Source of the DNA: Candidatus Aminicenantes bacterium UBA647
GTDB taxonomy: Bacteria; Acidobacteriota; Aminicenantia; UBA2199
Assembly (NCBI GenBank): GCA_002299555.1
Contig: DBOL01000033.1
Span: 1-53,337, forward strand
Direction of reading: 5' to 3'
Length of the DNA stretch: 53,337 nt
Shown here: positions 26,666 to 36,035 of the stretch, piece by piece
Position numbering within the stretch: position 1 is the stretch's first letter
Layout of the letters: each line of letters starts with the position of its first letter
The notes under the pieces: model-generated
Seen by the model: only the letters and a program-made list of their open reading frames with translations
Databases searched by the model: none
What the model was told of the DNA's origin: nothing
Translations under genes and position numbers: made by a program

Positions 26666-26833
26666 ATGGGGAAAAATATTAAATTAAATATCAATGACAA
26701 GGGTGTCCCTTTGAATCCGTTTGTCAAAAAACTATTTACCAAAGTGATCTCATCATTGATCGAATCTCTTGATAAACTACCGGATAAGATCAACAAGATC
26801 GAGATATCTATTAACGATGAGGAGAATAAATAA
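26666..26833 (+). CDS. 55-residue protein, first gene of the AOR operon
   Basis: Short reading frame with a strong ribosome-binding site (GAGGGG six bases before ATG 26666), ending three bases before the ferredoxin ATG. The product begins MGKNIKLNINDKGVPLNPFV, has a middle helix (KKLFTKVISSLIESLDKL) and a final strand (KINKIEISINDEEN). The layout strand-PLNPFV-helix-strand looks like a compact folded domain. It lacks the C-terminal Gly-Gly of MoaD/ThiS sulfur carriers and has no Cys. Codon use matches its neighbours. Its position suggests a small accessory protein for the oxidoreductase; no function is assigned. Confidence 0.7.
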   Translation: MGKNIKLNINDKGVPLNPFVKKLFTKVISSLIESLDKLPDKINKIEISINDEENK

Positions 26834-26836
26834 AAA

Positions 26837-27226
26837 ATGAAGTATTTAAAAACCTATCCCGAAAAATGCATAGGCTGCATGACTTGTGTCGATGTCTGTT
26901 CGAACCTCTATTTCAAAGAGGTTACACCGGAGAAATCTTGTATTGAAGTCTATGATGAAGGTGATGGTAATTTTGGCCTCAGTGTATGTAATCAATGCCA
27001 GACATGTGTTGCCGAATGCCACACCCTTGCGTTAACAATAAACAAGTTTGGAACGGTAATGTTGAGTAAGAACCTGTGTATCGGTTGTTATGCCTGTGTT
27101 GCGGTCTGCCCGACCGACAACATGAGAACCTATCTGGAAGGATTAGTACCATTCAAATGCATAGCATGCGGCGCATGTGCACGTGAATGCCCTGCAGATG
27201 CTTTAGAAATAGTCACGGAGGATTAA
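26837..27226 (+). CDS. Four-cluster [4Fe-4S] ferredoxin subunit
   Basis: 129 residues with four Cx2Cx2Cx3C motifs: CIGCMTCVDVC near residue 11, CNQCQTCVAEC near 51, CIGCYACVAVC near 81, and CIACGACAREC near 108. The 16 cysteines can hold four [4Fe-4S] clusters, as in HycB/CooF-like electron-transfer subunits. GGAG in the end of the 55-aa gene provides its ribosome-binding site. It sits directly before the aldehyde oxidoreductase gene (one base apart) and is very probably that enzyme's electron-transfer subunit. Cytoplasmic, with no signal peptide. Confidence 0.9.
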   Translation: MKYLKTYPEKCIGCMTCVDVCSNLYFKEVTPEKSCIEVYDEGDGNFGLSVCNQCQTCVAECHTLALTINKFGTVMLSKNLCIGCYACVAVCPTDNMRTYLEGLVPFKCIACGACARECPADALEIVTED

Positions 27227-27227
27227 T

Positions 27228-29387
27228 ATGAAATATGATATAGAAAAACTTAAATCAAAACACAAAATGTTGAAAGAATTCGAATATGAACTAAAGCCTC
27301 TCGACAAAGGATATTCAGACAGAACATTGTATATCAACCTGTCATCGAACGAAATAAAAGAAAAACCGGTCCCCGAAGAGATGAAAGAGAAGTTCATCGG
27401 AGGGAAAGGGTACGGGCTGAGACTACTCTGGGATGCTGTAAATAAAGACACAAAGTGGGACTCAGAAGAAAACGAGATAAATATTGCAATCGGCCCTATC
27501 GGTGGCATCACGAATTATGCAGGAGCGGGAAAATCTCTGGTCACATCAATATCTCCTACAACAGGTATTCCTATCGATAGTAATGTCGGAGGACACTTCG
27601 GACCATATTTCAAGTTTTCAGGATTCGATGCATTGGAGATACAGGGAAAGTCAGAGAACGATATAATAATTTATATAAATGGGAACGAAGGGAAGATCCA
27701 GATATTCGAAGCGCCGGATGAAGAGACAAATTCCCACATCCTTGCAGAACAAATGACCGACATGTTCGCTGATAATGAGAAAGAGAGACAGCACATTTCA
27801 ACGGTCTCAGCAGGAAGGGGATCTGATCATGTTTGGATCGGGTGTCTTAATTTCTCCTACTATGATAAGAGAAGAAAAGGACTGAGGTTGAAACAGGCCG
27901 GGCGGGGTGGTATCGGTACTGTTTTTAGAAATAAAAAATTAAAAGCGATTGTAGTTAAATATTCGGGACTAAAGGGTGACACAAACAATCCGGTCGACCA
28001 GAAAACAATACAGGAAAAAGGATTAAAATTTCACAAAGAAATGATAACCCTTGACGACAAACAATGTCAGATGAGGACAGTAGGAACAGCACATCTTATG
28101 GAGATAATGAACGACTACGACCTTCTCCCGGTAAAGAACTTTAAATTCGGTAATCATGAAGATTCGTACAAGATCGACTCATCTGTCTGGACAAAGCTGA
28201 TGACCCAGGGAGTTCCCGATGGTTGTTGGTATGGATGTACAATGTCCTGTGCTCATGCAGTTGATAATTTTATTCCGAAGACAGGCCCCTACAAAGGAGA
28301 AAAAGTACTTGTAGACGGACCCGAATATGAGACTGCTGCAGGCTGTGGCGCAAATACTGCAATATTTGATCCTCATGCTATTCTTGAGATGAATTTTTAT
28401 TGTGACACATATGGGCTAGATACAATTTCATTTGGGACCTTGACAGCTTTTCTTATGGAGTGTTATGAGATCGGTGTTCTCAACAAAGAGAGGACAGGCG
28501 GACTGGATCTCGAGTGGGGCAACTGGGAAGCAGCACTTGAAATGCTGCACCAGATGGCAACCGGAGAAGGATTCGGAGTAACTGCAGGAAAAGGGATCAA
28601 ATTTATGAAGAAATATTTTGTTGAAGAATTTGGAGCTGATCCACAATTTATCAATGATATCGGATTTGAGGGCAAAGGACTGGAGCAATCTCAATATCAA
28701 TCAAAGGAATCTCTTGCACAGCAGGGAGGTTTTTATATGACTAACAAAGGACCTCAGCATGATGAGGCATGGTTGATATTTATGGATATGGTAAACAACC
28801 AGATACCCACATTCGAAGACAAAGCCGAGGCACTCCATTATTTCCCGATGTTCAGGACATGGTTTGGACTCCAGGGACTATGCAAGCTTCCATGGAACGA
28901 TGTCGAACCCGAAAACAATGCAGAAACAGATGAGCCGGCAAAAGTACCGGAACATGTCCAGAACTATCTGGATATTTATGAAGCTGTAACCGGAAAAAGT
29001 CTGAACAAGGAAGAAATGATAAGGCAGTCAGAGAGGGTATATAATTTCCAGAGAGTATTTAACCTGAAAATGGGACACGGGAAGAGAATTGATGATCATC
29101 CTCCATACAGAGCCATGGGTCCACTCACCGTCGAAGAATATGATTCAAGACAGGAAAGATATGATACTCAGATGAAGGAATTGATCAACATAGATCCTGA
29201 AGGGAAAACTTCAGAGGAAAAAGTGAAGATCCACAGAGAATGGAGAGAAGACAGATATGAGAAACTTCTCGATGCAGTATACAAGAGGAGAGGCTGGACA
29301 AAAGACGGTATCCCGAAGATAGAACACTTGAAAGCTATCGGAATGGACCTGCCGGAGCTTATAGATACAGTAAAAGACCACCAATAA
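27228..29387 (+). CDS. Aldehyde:ferredoxin oxidoreductase family protein (tungsten/molybdenum)
   Basis: 719 residues, longer than the roughly 600 of classic AOR and like the long AOR-family proteins that carry a polyferredoxin partner. Seen: FIGGKGYGLRLLWD near residue 56, the metallopterin-binding segment GPIGGITNYAGAGKS near 89, AGRGGIGTVFRNKKLKAIVVKY near 224, and the cluster ligands Cys333, Cys337 and Cys341 (CWYGCTMSC, CxxxCxxxC rather than classic CxxC) with a fourth, Cys552, in QGLCKLPW. GGAGG lies six bases before ATG 27228. It oxidises an aldehyde to a carboxylic acid, or reduces the acid, using ferredoxin; W versus Mo and the substrate cannot be told from sequence. Benzoyl-CoA-reductase-like BamB is another long member to compare. 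Confidence 0.9.
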   Translation: MKYDIEKLKSKHKMLKEFEYELKPLDKGYSDRTLYINLSSNEIKEKPVPEEMKEKFIGGKGYGLRLLWDAVNKDTKWDSEENEINIAIGPIGGITNYAGAGKSLVTSISPTTGIPIDSNVGGHFGPYFKFSGFDALEIQGKSENDIIIYINGNEGKIQIFEAPDEETNSHILAEQMTDMFADNEKERQHISTVSAGRGSDHVWIGCLNFSYYDKRRKGLRLKQAGRGGIGTVFRNKKLKAIVVKYSGLKGDTNNPVDQKTIQEKGLKFHKEMITLDDKQCQMRTVGTAHLMEIMNDYDLLPVKNFKFGNHEDSYKIDSSVWTKLMTQGVPDGCWYGCTMSCAHAVDNFIPKTGPYKGEKVLVDGPEYETAAGCGANTAIFDPHAILEMNFYCDTYGLDTISFGTLTAFLMECYEIGVLNKERTGGLDLEWGNWEAALEMLHQMATGEGFGVTAGKGIKFMKKYFVEEFGADPQFINDIGFEGKGLEQSQYQSKESLAQQGGFYMTNKGPQHDEAWLIFMDMVNNQIPTFEDKAEALHYFPMFRTWFGLQGLCKLPWNDVEPENNAETDEPAKVPEHVQNYLDIYEAVTGKSLNKEEMIRQSERVYNFQRVFNLKMGHGKRIDDHPPYRAMGPLTVEEYDSRQERYDTQMKELINIDPEGKTSEEKVKIHREWREDRYEKLLDAVYKRRGWTKDGIPKIEHLKAIGMDLPELIDTVKDHQ

Positions 29388-29400
29388 GACTTTTTTGAAG

Positions 29401-29482
29401 AAGGCCGGGGGATCAATGACCGGCCTGACGCCCTGGTGATCCCTTAGCACAGGTGGGTGATCTGCTGAATTTACAAAGCAGA
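29401..29482 (+). ncRNA. G+C-rich, strongly foldable intergenic element (candidate structured RNA)
   Basis: Perfect arms AGGCCGG (29402-29408) and CCGGCCT (29420-29426). An alternative pairing uses GGGATCA (29409-29415) and TGATCCC (29437-29443). A further hairpin pairs TCTGCT (29461-29466) with AGCAGA (29477-29482). Hand count gives 38 G or C in 60 bases (29401-29460), against roughly 37% for the genome. No T-run follows, so it is not a standard terminator. It matches neither the SRP RNA core nor a riboswitch I know. Confidence 0.4.
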
Positions 29483-29498
29483 GATTATGTGATATTTT
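29470..29498 (+). promoter_or_regulatory. Possible smc promoter
   Basis: -35 TTTACA (29470-29475), 17-base spacer, -10 TATTTT (29493-29498), with smc ATG at 29513. The last hairpin of the preceding element overlaps the -35 region. There is no Shine-Dalgarno sequence before smc. Confidence 0.4.
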
Positions 29499-29512
29499 AC
29501 CTCTGATAAAAA

Positions 29513-32500
29513 ATGAAGATACATCTTAATAAATTAGAGTTACACGGATTTAAATCCTTCCCTGAAAAAACCGTGATCAAATTCCATCCCGGTATTACTG
29601 CAGTTGTCGGACCAAACGGGTGTGGAAAGAGTAATATTGTGGATGCATTGCTCTGGGTTCTCGGTGAACAAAGAATAAAAAATCTGAGAGGAGAGAATAA
29701 TGAAGATCTTATATTCAGCGGAAGCTCTTCAAAAAAACCTCTCGGTATGACCGAAGTGGGAGTCACTTTTACAAACTCTAAGGATAATGTCTACATTGCC
29801 AGGAGATTTTTTCGGTCCGGAGACAGTAAATATATCCTTAATGAAAAATACTGCAGGAACAAAGATATTCAGGAAGAGTTATACAATCTGAACCTGGGCG
29901 GGCGGAATTACTTCATCTTCGAGCAGGGAAGTATTGAAAAACTTGTATCATTAAAGCCTTCCGAGAGGAGAATGTTGATCGAAGAGGCAGCAGGAATATC
30001 CCAATATTTGATCAGAAAAAAAGAGACTGCCAATAAATTAATCATAGCAGAACAAAATCTGGATAATCTTGACATTCTTTCCGCTGACAAAGAAAGTCGT
30101 CTCAGAGACCTGAAAAATCAGGCTAACTATGCTGCACGTTACAGAACTCTAAAAACAGAGAACATAGATTATATAAAAGTATTTCTTTATAAAAAGTTCA
30201 AGAAGATCAATAAAGAATTTGAGAAGATAAAAGGGGAGGTAGAGAAATACCTGAGCCTTGAAATGGTTCTCACCCGGGAATTGTCAGCTATTGAGAAAAA
30301 ATATTCAGGGAATGAGAGTAAGAAATGGACGTTGGATAAAACCCTTAAGGAAAATCAAAAAGCCCTTTATGAATTAAATCAGGATATCCTATCGAAAAAA
30401 TCAGAAGTAGAAAAACTGAATCAGAGGAAAGATTTCATAGTCCAGAAAATTGATGAAAACACAAAAATAGTAGAAGGGAACAATAAATCAATTGAAGAAA
30501 GAGATAAGCAGATATCGGGACTTGAAACCGATGTGAAAACGAAAAGATCTGAATATGAGTCATTTCAGAAGGAATATAATTTAAAAAACAGTGAAATTGC
30601 CGATATAAGAGATGAAAACAATAAGTTCCAGAAAGAGAAGAACGGGGTAAGGACCAAAATCTTCACCACCAGATCTTCGATTTCAGCATTAAACAACGAA
30701 ATTCATGAGAACGAAAAACTTAGTGTAAAACTTGAGAATGATATAAGCTCCAAACTAACATTCATCAAAGAACTTAATGAAACCTCTGACAATAAACAGA
30801 TCAACGAGGTAGAACAGAGATTTAACAAGTCGGAATCCTCATTTACCATAGCGGAAAGATCTCTGGATGAACTAAAGAAAACACTTGACTCGAATCAAAA
30901 GAAAATACAGGAAATCAACTCCGGGATAAGAGTGAATACAAGTGATGTTCAAAGTTTGAAGAAACAAAAAGAAAATTATCTTCAAATGAAAGATAAAGTA
31001 GCTGGAAACAAGCCTGTTTCAGGAAGTAAACTTCAGGACATCCTCACTTCAGAAAAAGAAAATTTTGACCTTATCGAAAGTTTTTACTTTGACGAGATAG
31101 GGTCATATGTGGAAGAAAACATTGAAGATCTGAGAAATCCTGAATTTGAGAAAATCCTCCTCAACATTGAAAAGAGCTCTAAGAAAACTGTTGGAGCAGA
31201 GAAGGAAACAGGGTTCGTAGACCACATAAAAAACCTGTTTACTCTAAAAAAACCTGCCCTGAAAAAAATACTCAAGGATGGAATTGTTGTCACTGATATT
31301 GATAATGGCATAAAAATATATAAAAAATTCAGAGTACCGGTTGTCACCAAAAATGGTGAGATCATAACATCAGATGGTGTTCTCATAAGGAAGAGAGGTT
31401 CCGGTGTCCTCGATATAATGGCCGAGATCAGGAGTATTATTTCAAAGATAGATATTGCAGAAAAAAAGATAGAAGAGCTTTCGAATGAACTTGGATCAGA
31501 AAACAAACAGGGAAAGGGGCTTGAGGAACGATTCGACCGGGGATCTGTAAAAACAAAAGATCTTGAGCGGGAGACGATCAGGATCAGATCAGACCTTGAC
31601 AATCTTATCAATGCAAAAGAGAGGAACCTTAAAAGGGTACTAGTACTTGAGTCGGAACTGGAAAGACACAAAACCGATCTTGACAGGTTCTCAACTCAAC
31701 TCGTAGAAAAGAAAAAGGAAAAGTTGCAACTTGAAGAAGAAAATACTTCGCTGATCCAAAAAAGAGAATCTCTTGAGAAACAGGAGGAAGAATTCAGCAA
31801 AAATCTCAGCTCCCAGGAGAAAGAGTTCTTCGGTCTGGAGAATAAACTCAATCTCTCAAAAGAGAGATTCACATCCGGCGAGTCTGAACTGAACAGGCTC
31901 AGAAAAGAATTGCTATCTCTCAATGAGGATATCGAAGGGAAAGATAAAGAGAACAACGATCTAAAGAGAGAGATCGAAGAAATATCAGGGAACATTGCAA
32001 AGTTTAAAACCGATAGAAGTTCCAACATTGAAACAAAGGATAAATCTGAAGAATCCATCAAGGACGATGAACAGATATTGAATGATCTCAGCAGCAGTAT
32101 CAGAGAGGAAAATGAGCTTCTTACAAAAAAGCGTACTGAACTTGATGAGATAAAAGAGGCAAAAGGCAGGGAAGAGATAGAGCTCGCAACCCTGAAAAAA
32201 GATATTTTTTCACTCGAAGAAATATCATTCAAAGAATTAAATTCCGAACTGAAAGATATAGAGCCTGACGAAAAACTCCTTGAATTGGAAGTGGATGACC
32301 TTGAAGAGAATGTTAGTTCTACTAATGATCGTCTTATAAAAATGAGGGACAGCAACAGGCTGAATTTTTCAGCAGAATCTGAATATGATCTGCTTGCTAA
32401 AGATTATGACATTCTCCTATCCCAGAAAGTAGATGTTCTCGATTCTATCGAGGATATGAACAGCGCCATACAAAAGATCGATGATGAATCTACAGAAAGC

Positions 32501-32968
32501 TTCAAAACAGCATTTGAAGAGATCAGGACTAATTTCAAGAGGACATTCAAGATACTTTTTGAAGGAGGAGAGGCAGACCTGGCATTAACCGACCTCGATA
32601 ATATCCTCGAAACGGGACTTGAAATAATGGCACAGCCCCCGGGAAAAAGATTACAGGGACTTCGCCTCCTCTCCGGTGGAGAAAAAACCCTTACCTCACT
32701 TGCATTCCTTTTTGCCCTGTTTGAATTTAAGCCCTCTCCATTCTGTGTTTTTGACGAAGTCGATGCTTCTCTTGATGAAGCAAACATCCAGAGATTCCTG
32801 AAATTCCTTCATAAACTAAAGGAAAAAACACAATTTTTAATAATCACTCATAATTTCAAAACAATGGAAGAGGCGGATTATATTTATGGGATCAGCATGA
32901 ACGAACCAAGTGTCTCATCAATTTATTCCATGAAGATGACCTCAAAAAATGATTCAACGCCTGATTGA
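29513..32968 (+). CDS. smc: Chromosome segregation protein SMC
   Basis: Condensin ATPase. 1151 residues, full length. Seen: N-terminal LHGFKSFPEKT and Walker A GPNGCGKSN (33-41); Q-loop region DLIFSGSSSKKPLG; long coiled coil (about 165-500); hinge domain (about 505-640, with ILKDGIVVTDIDNG and GEIITSDGVL); returning coiled coil (about 650-990); and the C-terminal head with signature LLSGGEKTLTSLAFLFAL and Walker B PFCVFDEVDASLDEAN. ScpA and ScpB are not in the window. The gene has no adjacent rnc or ftsY, unlike the common arrangement. It converges with the epimerase gene. Confidence 0.97.
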   Translation: MKIHLNKLELHGFKSFPEKTVIKFHPGITAVVGPNGCGKSNIVDALLWVLGEQRIKNLRGENNEDLIFSGSSSKKPLGMTEVGVTFTNSKDNVYIARRFFRSGDSKYILNEKYCRNKDIQEELYNLNLGGRNYFIFEQGSIEKLVSLKPSERRMLIEEAAGISQYLIRKKETANKLIIAEQNLDNLDILSADKESRLRDLKNQANYAARYRTLKTENIDYIKVFLYKKFKKINKEFEKIKGEVEKYLSLEMVLTRELSAIEKKYSGNESKKWTLDKTLKENQKALYELNQDILSKKSEVEKLNQRKDFIVQKIDENTKIVEGNNKSIEERDKQISGLETDVKTKRSEYESFQKEYNLKNSEIADIRDENNKFQKEKNGVRTKIFTTRSSISALNNEIHENEKLSVKLENDISSKLTFIKELNETSDNKQINEVEQRFNKSESSFTIAERSLDELKKTLDSNQKKIQEINSGIRVNTSDVQSLKKQKENYLQMKDKVAGNKPVSGSKLQDILTSEKENFDLIESFYFDEIGSYVEENIEDLRNPEFEKILLNIEKSSKKTVGAEKETGFVDHIKNLFTLKKPALKKILKDGIVVTDIDNGIKIYKKFRVPVVTKNGEIITSDGVLIRKRGSGVLDIMAEIRSIISKIDIAEKKIEELSNELGSENKQGKGLEERFDRGSVKTKDLERETIRIRSDLDNLINAKERNLKRVLVLESELERHKTDLDRFSTQLVEKKKEKLQLEEENTSLIQKRESLEKQEEEFSKNLSSQEKEFFGLENKLNLSKERFTSGESELNRLRKELLSLNEDIEGKDKENNDLKREIEEISGNIAKFKTDRSSNIETKDKSEESIKDDEQILNDLSSSIREENELLTKKRTELDEIKEAKGREEIELATLKKDIFSLEEISFKELNSELKDIEPDEKLLELEVDDLEENVSSTNDRLIKMRDSNRLNFSAESEYDLLAKDYDILLSQKVDVLDSIEDMNSAIQKIDDESTESFKTAFEEIRTNFKRTFKILFEGGEADLALTDLDNILETGLEIMAQPPGKRLQGLRLLSGGEKTLTSLAFLFALFEFKPSPFCVFDEVDASLDEANIQRFLKFLHKLKEKTQFLIITHNFKTMEEADYIYGISMNEPSVSSIYSMKMTSKNDSTPD

Positions 32969-32993
32969 TTTTCCTTTATTAAAAAAAATCAAA

Positions 32994-34580
32994 TTACTCT
33001 GAAGTATTGTAAAAGGCTTCCAGCTCTTCTATTCTACCTTCGATCTCATCCCGGTCATATACAGATTCAATGTTTTTTTTCAATGAGATCTTCTCAAATG
33101 AATCAGCTATCTCATCTACAGTCATCTGTAAAGTGATGGAGATAAGGTCATAGATGCTCTGCTTCCTGACCTTAAGTTCTTTGTCTCCGCCTATTTTATT
33201 CAAAATGATCTTACCCATTTCGGTAATTGCTCTTGAAACCTCATCCAACGTAAATCCTTCACTACTTCTTAGATAGGCCAATTTCCGGGCATATTCCAAT
33301 AGTATCATCCTGTCACTTGTCCTAACTGAAACAGCAAGGAGTTGGATAAAGAATTCTATATCACGTTCAAGATTCTCTTTTTTCCTTTTCCTATAGTTTT
33401 TGAGAACTTTTTCTGCTTCAGGTGTAAGAAGCATCTTCATCACTTCAGCTACTATTTCATCTTTCAACCTGTTTATCGAATTATAAATAAGCAAACTGGG
33501 CCTCAATGTATCTCTCTTTAAAGCCACTTTATTTTTAGAATGCCACTCTGACGGATCACTCTTCATTCTCTCAATAAGGAAGAGAAGACGTCTCTGTATA
33601 GAGAGTCTTTTTGTAGGGACCCAATCGAGAACTTTTCTCGTATAAGATGAATCTATTGATAGCTTTTTATCAAGATATTTTATCATCCAGGGCCTTTCAA
33701 AGGGCCTGTTACCGATGATACGGCCAAGGATATCTCTCATAACAACACCTGGGTAAGCCAACAATTTAGGCATCATGATCGGCCTTATTTTTGAACCATA
33801 AAAAAATTTTGTTGCAACATCGAACAACTCTCTGTGAGAAGTCGAACCATCAGGGCTTGCAAGGTAAGTATCAAAATCAGGCAACTTCCGGCTTTTGTTA
33901 AGTATTGAAATTATCAAACGGTTAAGATCATTTGTATGAATATAAGGAATTCCCGATTGTCCTTTTCCTCCCAATATTTTCGAATTCCATTTTTTCTCCA
34001 GCCAGGTTGATAAAAAAACATACAAAGGCCCGTATTCACAGCAGTCAGTAAAAACAGCTGCAAATCTGACTATTGAGCATGGAAAGAATTTTGAGAATTC
34101 TTTAACCATCTTTTCACCCGCCCTTTTTGACCTTGCATAATCGTAGGGAGCATCAAGGATACTTTTTTCTGTCAGGACTTCCCCTTTTCCGGGAAATTCA
34201 GATGCAGCACTGGAGCTTGCAAAAATAAATCTTTTTACTCTCAGTATCTTAGCCTGCTCCAGCATATATTTAGTACCCTTTACATTACTCCTTTCGTATT
34301 CGCCATTCGGTGTATACTCAAAATCATAATAACCGGCCAGGTGGAAGATGAAATCAGCCCCTCCCTCCCTTTTAATATTGTGCATAACCCAGCGAAGGGA
34401 TATCCAATCACCAATATCAACCTGGATCCAGATAATATTCGGATGAGGTTCTACTCCTGCGACCTTTTGCGATCGCCTTGCAATGGCATATACTTTAAAG
34501 TTATCCTTGACAGATTCAAGGAAACTGCTCCCGACGATCCCCGATGCACCTGTAACAATTATCGATGGAATTTTTTTCAT
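32994..34580 (-). CDS. NAD-dependent epimerase/dehydratase fused to a helical RsbRD-like sensor domain
   Basis: 528 residues. The N-terminal 330 are an extended SDR: IIVTGASGIVGSSFLES (Rossmann GxxGxxG, about 8-24), DFIFHLAGYYDF, FASSSAASEFP and the catalytic YDYARSKRAGEK (YxxxK), then GIPYIHTNDLNR. The C-terminal part (about 365-520) is all-helical, with a segment FIQLLAVSVRTSDRMILLEYARKLAYLR...GFTLDEVSRAI that resembles the RsbRD N-terminal, globin-like sensor domains of stressosome-type regulators. That combination is unusual. ATG 34580 overlaps the upstream membrane protein gene (ATGA). Substrate unknown. Confidence 0.75.
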   Translation of the reverse strand: MKKIPSIIVTGASGIVGSSFLESVKDNFKVYAIARRSQKVAGVEPHPNIIWIQVDIGDWISLRWVMHNIKREGGADFIFHLAGYYDFEYTPNGEYERSNVKGTKYMLEQAKILRVKRFIFASSSAASEFPGKGEVLTEKSILDAPYDYARSKRAGEKMVKEFSKFFPCSIVRFAAVFTDCCEYGPLYVFLSTWLEKKWNSKILGGKGQSGIPYIHTNDLNRLIISILNKSRKLPDFDTYLASPDGSTSHRELFDVATKFFYGSKIRPIMMPKLLAYPGVVMRDILGRIIGNRPFERPWMIKYLDKKLSIDSSYTRKVLDWVPTKRLSIQRRLLFLIERMKSDPSEWHSKNKVALKRDTLRPSLLIYNSINRLKDEIVAEVMKMLLTPEAEKVLKNYRKRKKENLERDIEFFIQLLAVSVRTSDRMILLEYARKLAYLRSSEGFTLDEVSRAITEMGKIILNKIGGDKELKVRKQSIYDLISITLQMTVDEIADSFEKISLKKNIESVYDRDEIEGRIEELEAFYNTSE

Positions 34581-34996
34581 CCGGCCCCCGGTGAGAGAGT
34601 TTTCTTATATTGCTTATAAAGGACATACATGATGACTCCCATAAGAAGATCAAATATACCGGAAAAGAAAACTACCCATATCCATGCTGCGAGAACTGAA
34701 TAGGTGACAAGAAATATAGTAGCAGATAATTTGGCAATTATAGCAAGATAGACAACACCTTCATATTTGTCCTTTTTAACTGCAGCCATTAAATATCCGA
34801 TGCACATTACAATGTGAAAAACACCACCCTGGACAGCAAAAAATCGTTCAGTGATTATACTGTATCCAAGTTTCTCGAAAAGTTCTGAAGGCAAAAATAT
34901 TAAGCCTAAACCTGTTGAGAGAGAGTGCGATGCCACCAGCCACATGAACAATGAGAACCTGAAGGACGAATCTTTTAATTTTAAGAAGAATTGCAT
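34577..34996 (-). CDS. Small four-helix membrane protein
   Basis: 139 residues with AGGGG nine bases before ATG 34996. Four hydrophobic segments (about 14-35, 50-72, 80-98 and 103-127) and a positively charged C-terminal end. I do not recognise the family; it resembles small uncharacterised integral membrane proteins. Its stop overlaps the epimerase start, so the two are coupled and it may hold that enzyme near the membrane (inference). Confidence 0.65.
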   Translation of the reverse strand: MQFFLKLKDSSFRFSLFMWLVASHSLSTGLGLIFLPSELFEKLGYSIITERFFAVQGGVFHIVMCIGYLMAAVKKDKYEGVVYLAIIAKLSATIFLVTYSVLAAWIWVVFFSGIFDLLMGVIMYVLYKQYKKTLSPGAG

Positions 34997-35030
34997 TATT
35001 TTTTCCCCTGATAACTAGTATTGTATATAT

Positions 35031-36032
35031 TCAACAAATTCTTGGCAACTGGTCTTCCTGGAGTAAAGGCAATATACGCTTCCCCTTCACATATGTCTCA
35101 ATATATACTCTGCCGGGAAAGTCAAGATCAACTTCACCAATAACAACGGCATCTCTACCCTCAGGAAAGGTTCTCATCACTTTTACTATATCTTCCGCTT
35201 TTTCAGGATCTGTTATCAGGACAGCCTTTCCTTCATTCGCTGCATAGAGAGGATCCAGTCCAAGTATTTCACAAACGCCGTTCACTTCATCCCTCACAGG
35301 AATTTTTTCTTCTAAAATCTTTATACTAAAAGTTTTGTTGTCTGCAATCTCGTTCAGTACTGACGCAACTCCACCCCTTGTTGCATCCCTCACAAAACGG
35401 ACTGATTTACCAAATTTTTCACCAACAGAAAGGAGCATATTGTTTAGTGGAGCGGAATCAGAAGAGAGCCCCTTGGAAAAGGAGAGCTTATTTCTCTCTG
35501 CCATGATCGATATCCCATGATCTCCAATAGTTCCATTTACTATTACGGCATCTCCGGGGTTGATCTTATTTCTGAATGAGTAATCTCTCATCACACCAAT
35601 ACCCGAAGTGTTTATAAATATCTTGTCAGCACTACCATTTTCAACTACCTTTGTATCACCTGTAACGATCTTCACTCCCGCATAATCAATTGCTCTCTTC
35701 ATAGATTGAAGTATTTTTTTCAGTGAAGAGATCTCAAATCCCTCCTCCAGTACAAATCCGCAGGAAAGAAATTTCGGTTCCGCACCCATAACGGCTATAT
35801 CATTTATTGTGCCATTCACAGCAAGCTTCCCGATATCGCCCCCTTCAAAGAATATTGGGGTTATCGTATAAGTATCCGTAGTGAAAACAAGACTTCCCTT
35901 CCCCGGATCAACGATTGCCGAATCATCCAGCTGTACGGATTCCTTCCCGAAAATATCCACGATCAAATCACTGATAAGTGTCCCCATCAGCTCTCCGCCA
36001 TTTCCGTGCGCCATTAATATTTTTTTATCCAT
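35031..36032 (-). CDS. hypE: Hydrogenase maturation protein HypE
   Basis: Dehydrates the C-terminal thiocarboxamide to thiocyanate, supplying the CN ligands of the [NiFe] hydrogenase centre, working with HypF and then HypC/HypD. 333 residues in the AIRS/PurM fold. Seen: MAHGNGGELMGTLI at the start, LDDSAIVD, TTDTYTITPIFFEGGDIGKLAVNGTINDIAVMGA, FVRDATRGGVASVLNEIA, and the essential C-terminal Cys333 in PRIC. Start follows hypD by three bases. HypA, B, C and F are not in the window. Confidence 0.96.
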   Translation of the reverse strand: MDKKILMAHGNGGELMGTLISDLIVDIFGKESVQLDDSAIVDPGKGSLVFTTDTYTITPIFFEGGDIGKLAVNGTINDIAVMGAEPKFLSCGFVLEEGFEISSLKKILQSMKRAIDYAGVKIVTGDTKVVENGSADKIFINTSGIGVMRDYSFRNKINPGDAVIVNGTIGDHGISIMAERNKLSFSKGLSSDSAPLNNMLLSVGEKFGKSVRFVRDATRGGVASVLNEIADNKTFSIKILEEKIPVRDEVNGVCEILGLDPLYAANEGKAVLITDPEKAEDIVKVMRTFPEGRDAVVIGEVDLDFPGRVYIETYVKGKRILPLLQEDQLPRIC

Positions 36033-36035
36033 TGA

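Noticed and set aside
29401..29482. Structured element as SRP (4.5S) RNA or a known molybdenum/tungsten cofactor riboswitch
   Set aside because: The conserved SRP apical core (GGTCAGGTCC-type) is absent. A riboswitch controlling the AOR operon would lie upstream, not downstream.
31084..32355. Serine- and phenylalanine-rich frames opposite smc
   Set aside because: They are antisense shadows of Lys/Glu-rich coiled-coil codons.
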